The notes under the pieces are model-generated. The model did not search any database and was not told the origin of the DNA. It worked only from the letters and a program-made list of their open reading frames with translations. The translations under genes and the position numbers were made by a program. 60,000 bases of DNA from Nymphaea colorata (lineage: Eukaryota > Streptophyta > Magnoliopsida > Nymphaeales > Nymphaeaceae). Positions 54,117-60,000 of the stretch are shown here, piece by piece. Position 1 is the first letter of the stretch, and each line of letters opens with the position of its first letter. The stretch is taken from contig NC_045148.1 of assembly GCF_008831285.2 (NCBI RefSeq), positions 18,037,002 to 18,097,001 of the forward strand, given 5' to 3'.

Positions 54117-54203
54117 AACTCAGGTTTGCAGTGAAAAGCGAAGTTAACGTTCGTTTTAACCTAAAACTAACGTTAACTTCGCTTTTCGCTGCAAACCTGA
54201 GTT
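54117..54203. mobile_element. Near-perfect palindromic foldback element
   Basis: Arms of about 40 bases: AACTCAGGTTTGCAGTGAAA continuing through GCGAAGTTAACGTT, mirrored by AACGTTAACTTCGC and TTTTCGCTGCAAACCTGAGT. Only about two mismatches and a loop of a few bases. It is probably a tiny MITE or solo inverted repeat. TTTAA sequence on both sides could be a TA-rich target duplication, but this overlaps the palindrome and cannot be decided. Confidence 0.75.
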
Positions 54204-57200
54204 TAATCATAGTTTCAAAAAAACTCTTTTTTGGAAAAAAAAACATGAAAAATTAAATGACCATTTAAAACTTAAAACAGCATGTTTTTTTTTAATGCCA
54301 AACAATTTTCTTTTTTTTCACCTTTTTTCACTTTTTTTTAATGCCAAACAGTTTTCTTTTCATTTTTTATTTGATGTTTGTATTATTAGTTTTTCACTTA
54401 TTTTATTTTTTTCTATTTTAGTTTTTAAATTTTTTTAAAATTCTACTCTTCTTTTTTCATTTTTTTCAAGCTCAATGAATGAGAAAAACTTCACAATTTA
54501 AAACTCTGAGACTTTGTTTGTGACTATGGTGTTAAGCATTTTTGTTGTTTTATTCGTTGCAATCCCCCTGACCTGCTTTCTATCAACAGTAAGAATTAAA
54601 AATTTACATCAAAATTAGATATTATTTTAATAATATGTAATTTGACACCAGAGCAGATCGACTCTTACAGGAACCCCTATCAGCTAATTTGTCATTTACG
54701 TTGCTGCCAATATGACTGATTTTGACGTCAAGGCACTGACAAGAGAGCGGAAGATCGGGTTGCCATCCTTTCCACTTGAGAAAGCATCCATTGCAACATT
54801 TCAGGTTGCACGACAAAAAAAAACTTGGAAGTAAGAGTAACAACTTAAAGGAATAAAAGTGGTCATCTAATGCAGCCTTTACAAGATGAAAAAACTTTTT
54901 AACCCAAAAAAATAAAAATAAAACACTCGTCGTCCTGAGCAGCTTCGGATAGAGACAGATGAAGACACGGATAGCTTTCGCGTTAAAAAAAAAAAAAGAA
55001 GTACCAAACATGGACCCTGCTGTCAAACGCGAACATATCATGGGGATCTGCTAACCTCACTGCCCACTGGGTTGAGATGGACCGTGGACGGTCTCCATGT
55101 GCTATTGGACCTTCTCGCCGCTAAGGACAAGAAAAAATACGCCTTCTTCAAAACAGAATTCAGAACCACTTGTCGTGTTCTCTCCACTTGGTACTTGTAA
55201 AGCTGGAGCCTCTTCATCATACGCCATTATTGAAGAGATTGCAGCTCTACCATCTCACCGACGGAAGGTACAATAATGGAGCCGACTATATTCGCTACCT
55301 TCGTCCCGCTACATATCTTAAAGTCTAATGATCCACCACATGTTTGTTTGCTGTTATTGATCGTCCCACGAAAGGTTTCTTTCTTTCTTTCTTTCTCCTT
55401 CTCCCCTTGTAGGTTTGTGAATGTGTGCCACCAAATGTACAAATATTGCTTATTTTAAGAATTTAAGCAATTAAAAGAAATGTAAGTTTCTTGTTCATTC
55501 AAGAGAGTGATATGTTTTAGTAAGTGAATCACTGCTCAAGGTTGCCCCCCTAAAGCCTATGCAGCACCTGATCAGATCCTCCACTTGTCAACCATCGAAG
55601 TTCTCCAAAGCCTTTCATAATGGGTTCAAAAATCTGTGGTTGAAGAATCAAATCTGTGTCATATTCAAATTTTGTGCTTCACTCTCATGTGTTCAATATG
55701 TAAATCAGGAAGGCGTGGAACACTTCATAGATGTTCTTAAGAAGCATTTGGCGACAGTAACAATTTGTTACTGATTGATTTATGGATCTGCCCCAAGATT
55801 CATGAAACATGAACATGCTCTTTAACTTTGAGATAAATTCAAGGAAAAGTAGCAAATTATATCTCTTCTTCTTGCCAAACAGCTCTTTAGCAAACAAGGT
55901 GGGGGATTCCTTAGGTTCTTTAGTTGGTAGGGAATGCAGGTCCAATGGCTTGTTAAGGACAATAGCATCCTGTACCTTTTGTTTCTAACACAAGCAAACC
56001 ACACTCTGGCCTGTGAGGCTTAGTCGCAACTCCAACCGCATAAAATCGCATGGCTCTTAATGAATTTAACCCCTTCTCTATTTACAGTACCGGCAGATCT
56101 ATGGAGCTCAGGCTCGTTTCCAACTTTTAGAAAGAAAAAACTTAAGATGATATTAGAAATAACTTGTCAATGCATTGAAGTTTTTATGAAAGATGAAGAC
56201 CACGGAGGGAGGTCATGTGTTTAGTTGAACACATGTTAAGCCTCCCCCCTGCCGTGTCCGGCCCAAACACGCAACCACATCGCTAGTGGTTGCTAGTGGC
56301 CGGTGAAAATATGGTTGTCAATTTATTTTTTGTGGGTACTACTCCTTTAAACTGCAAACAGTGAAAATACGACACTCTAATTGACGGGTGTTCCGCTCTC
56401 CACCCATATAAAACAGTTTTGGAACCTCATGTGGATCATAAGTATTAGGATTTGGCTCAGACTAGGTCACACTCTTAGCAGTTAAGGTAGCCTAATATCA
56501 GCCGTTTCCATATGATACGTTATGTCCAAAAGCTTCCAAATATTTCTTAAATTGTCCAAATCAACTACCATAATCTAGTCATCTTTAGAGATTTGTGCAA
56601 AAAGTTGCTCGCATTATGCCCACGGTATGACATAAAACAAGCTTTTGCTCAAGGTCTGGTATTTATCGAATGTGCAGCAAAAACTACAACCGCACGTCAA
56701 GTTACAGAAGTATTGATACTTCTCGAAAATGGGTAGAAAAGCTATGGTGGTAAGTTCGGATGGAGATGGAAAGAGAGGATTGTGTAAGGGAGAATCACTC
56801 TGTAACTTCCAGCCAAAAGCTCCTATTTGGTTCTTTTTTCATGAAAAAGGCGAAAGGAAGAGAATGCAAAAAGATTTATTCTTTTCCCTAAAACAGTTGC
56901 TGGAGACAAGCACTAAGGCAGTGCCTCTCAACATGCACATCAATGAGGTTGAGATTTTTGTCTTGCTCTCCCCACTTGGTACTTGTAAGGGGACTCTCTT
57001 TGGTGGTTATTCATTTAATCGTCTGTTTTTGGTTTAACGTCCATGTCATCGAATCCCTCCCCAAGACAATGAACTTGTACTTCAAATATGAAAGCTTCAT
57101 TTAAAGATTAGGCTTCCTTTAGATGGTGACCCGTTATATATATATAAATAAATAAATAAATACATTAATAAATAAATACATTAATAAATAAATATATATA

Positions 57201-58080
57201 TCACATCCATGTCAAGAAATCCCTCCCCAAGACAAGGAACTTGTACTTAAAATATGAAAGCTTCATTTAAAGATTAGGCTTCCCTTAGATGGTGACCCGT
57301 TATATATATATAAATAAATATATTATATATATATATATATATATACTCCACAAGACAATGAACTTGTACTTAAAATATGAAGGTTTCATTTAAAGATTAC
57401 AATTCCCTTACATGGGTGACCCGTTATATATATATATATATATATATCAAAGCTACGAGACACTTATATATCATATTGAATGAGAATTGTATGAAGCACA
57501 ATTTAGTGTACAATACACGCAAACAAAGAGTGAACAAAAGATGTGACACGTGTTCAATGTAAGGCCCATTTGAGCCTGCCCGTGCCAACTACACTTGTTT
57601 ATATTCTGGTGACTTTTCTAAGCCATTTTACCTCATAATTGATGCAGATTCATGGAACCCTTTAATTTCTGTTATTTTTACAACTACTTTGATGTTGGCG
57701 GCAGGGCCCTAGGATATAAATTTTCCTACTTGCTCATCATGAAATAATCAGATTTCTTAAATGGGTTAAAGTTAACTAGAGTTACAAGATTAAAAACAAA
57801 TCAGATGGGGATTAGATATTTCTTTTAAAAAAAATTAACTCTTTCCTATGTTTGAAATTAAGATGGTTAAATAATATACCTTAGTCACTTCTACAAAAAT
57901 TAATGCACCTTATTATTTGTATAACTAATGATATATGTGCAAATACATATTCTTGAAGATTGAAAAGAGAAAAATTAGATGCAAAAAATTGGGACACTTG
58001 AAATTAAAGAAAAAAGTGATTTTCTCAGCTGTAAATGTGAGTCGGTGGGATTCCATACAGCTAAATTCATTAAATGCCAT
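54204..58080. other. Intergenic DNA, no gene recognised
   Basis: T-rich stretch at 54240-54480, then ordinary AT-rich DNA. Short frames at 54622-55041 (-), 55038-55220 (-), 55559-55774 (+) and 56729-57037 (+) have no motifs I know. CACTTGGTACTTGTAA occurs near both 55186 and 56973, hinting at two distant copies of one element. The interval also holds the tandem array at 57059-57450. Confidence 0.4.
57059..57450. repeat. Three-copy tandem repeat separated by (TA)n/(AAAT)n tracts
   Basis: A block of about 90 bp starting CAAGACAATGAACTTGTACT and ending GGTGACCCGTTATATATATA occurs at about 57063, 57228 and 57353. Each is followed by TA or TAAA simple repeats of varying length, which explains the unequal spacing. 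Copy 3 has the most differences. Confidence 0.88.
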
Positions 58081-58082
58081 GT

Positions 58083-59555
<1,473 letters not shown>

Positions 59556-59719
59556 TGAGCTCAAATCCTCTTACTATCTTGAGCTTCATTCAATCATGGC
59601 CACCCAATTCATTGCTGGGGTTGGTTAGTGTGATTAAGCACACCGCCTAAGCAATGCATCTGGTAGTGATGTGAGAAGTCAGAAGATTTCTCAATACAAA
59701 CTTGAACGGAGAAATAGAC

Positions 59720-59755
<36 letters not shown>

Positions 59756-60000
59756 TCCACTTTGGGTAATGGATGAAAACGAAAAGTCTTAAATTCATGT
59801 TAAATATGAACCTTCTAATGTACTAAGTCAAATTCTAGTTCAAGTCGTTTTTGTAATGGAATTGATTTTCATACTATCAAAATTTTGATGTTATAAGAGC
59901 CGTTCGTTCTTTTTTACTATTAAAAACACATTATTTAAGTAAAAAAATAACTCACCTAATGTATGTCTAATCAAATCACTCTCAACATCATATCTATAAG
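59556..60000. other. Intergenic DNA at the right edge
   Basis: AT-rich, with a further (TA)n tract at 59723-59752. No gene or element recognised. Confidence 0.5.

Overview
This window is nuclear DNA of a flowering plant. It is AT-rich, its genes are split by many GT-AG introns, intergenic DNA is full of (TA)n, (GA)n and (CT)n microsatellites and small transposons, and every recognisable protein is closest to plant families. I cannot name the species.

Six genes can be assembled exon by exon, and all but one have an unbroken frame. On the minus strand, from left to right: a nuclear poly(A) polymerase (CDS 1374-6621, 12 exons, one apparent 1-base frameshift), a 2-oxoglutarate/Fe(II) dioxygenase of the plant PKHD-type hydroxylase group (9705-19124, 9 exons), a WAT1-related/UMAMIT transporter (24757-26886, 7 exons) and a PP2C-type Ser/Thr phosphatase of the Arabidopsis PP2C 8 type (32601-40248, 10 exons). 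On the plus strand: a plastid class I fructose-bisphosphate aldolase of the FBA3 type (41962-45320, 6 exons) and phosphoethanolamine N-methyltransferase (46253-51809, 12 exons). The last gene carries a 25-codon upstream ORF (46001-46078) matching the known phosphocholine-responsive uORF of this gene. The phosphatase and aldolase genes are head to head, 1.7 kb apart.

The genes do not form one pathway: they cover mRNA 3' processing, protein or small-molecule hydroxylation, solute export, dephosphorylation, plastid carbon metabolism and phosphocholine synthesis. The gene order may be an old syntenic block, because from memory several Arabidopsis counterparts are also near one another.

The space between and inside the genes holds mobile DNA. 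A 739-bp hAT-type non-autonomous element lies in a dioxygenase intron, with an exact 8-bp target duplication. A tRNA-derived SINE has an 11-bp target duplication (8012-8245). There are two LINE 3' ends of one family (about 8340 and 58619), a decayed pararetrovirus movement-protein frame (22014-23111), small inverted-repeat elements (20812, 28605, 29145, 54117) and a 1.3-kb inverted duplication near the right end (58083-59393). The last 8 kb (51810-60000) and 27-32.6 kb have no gene I can recognise.
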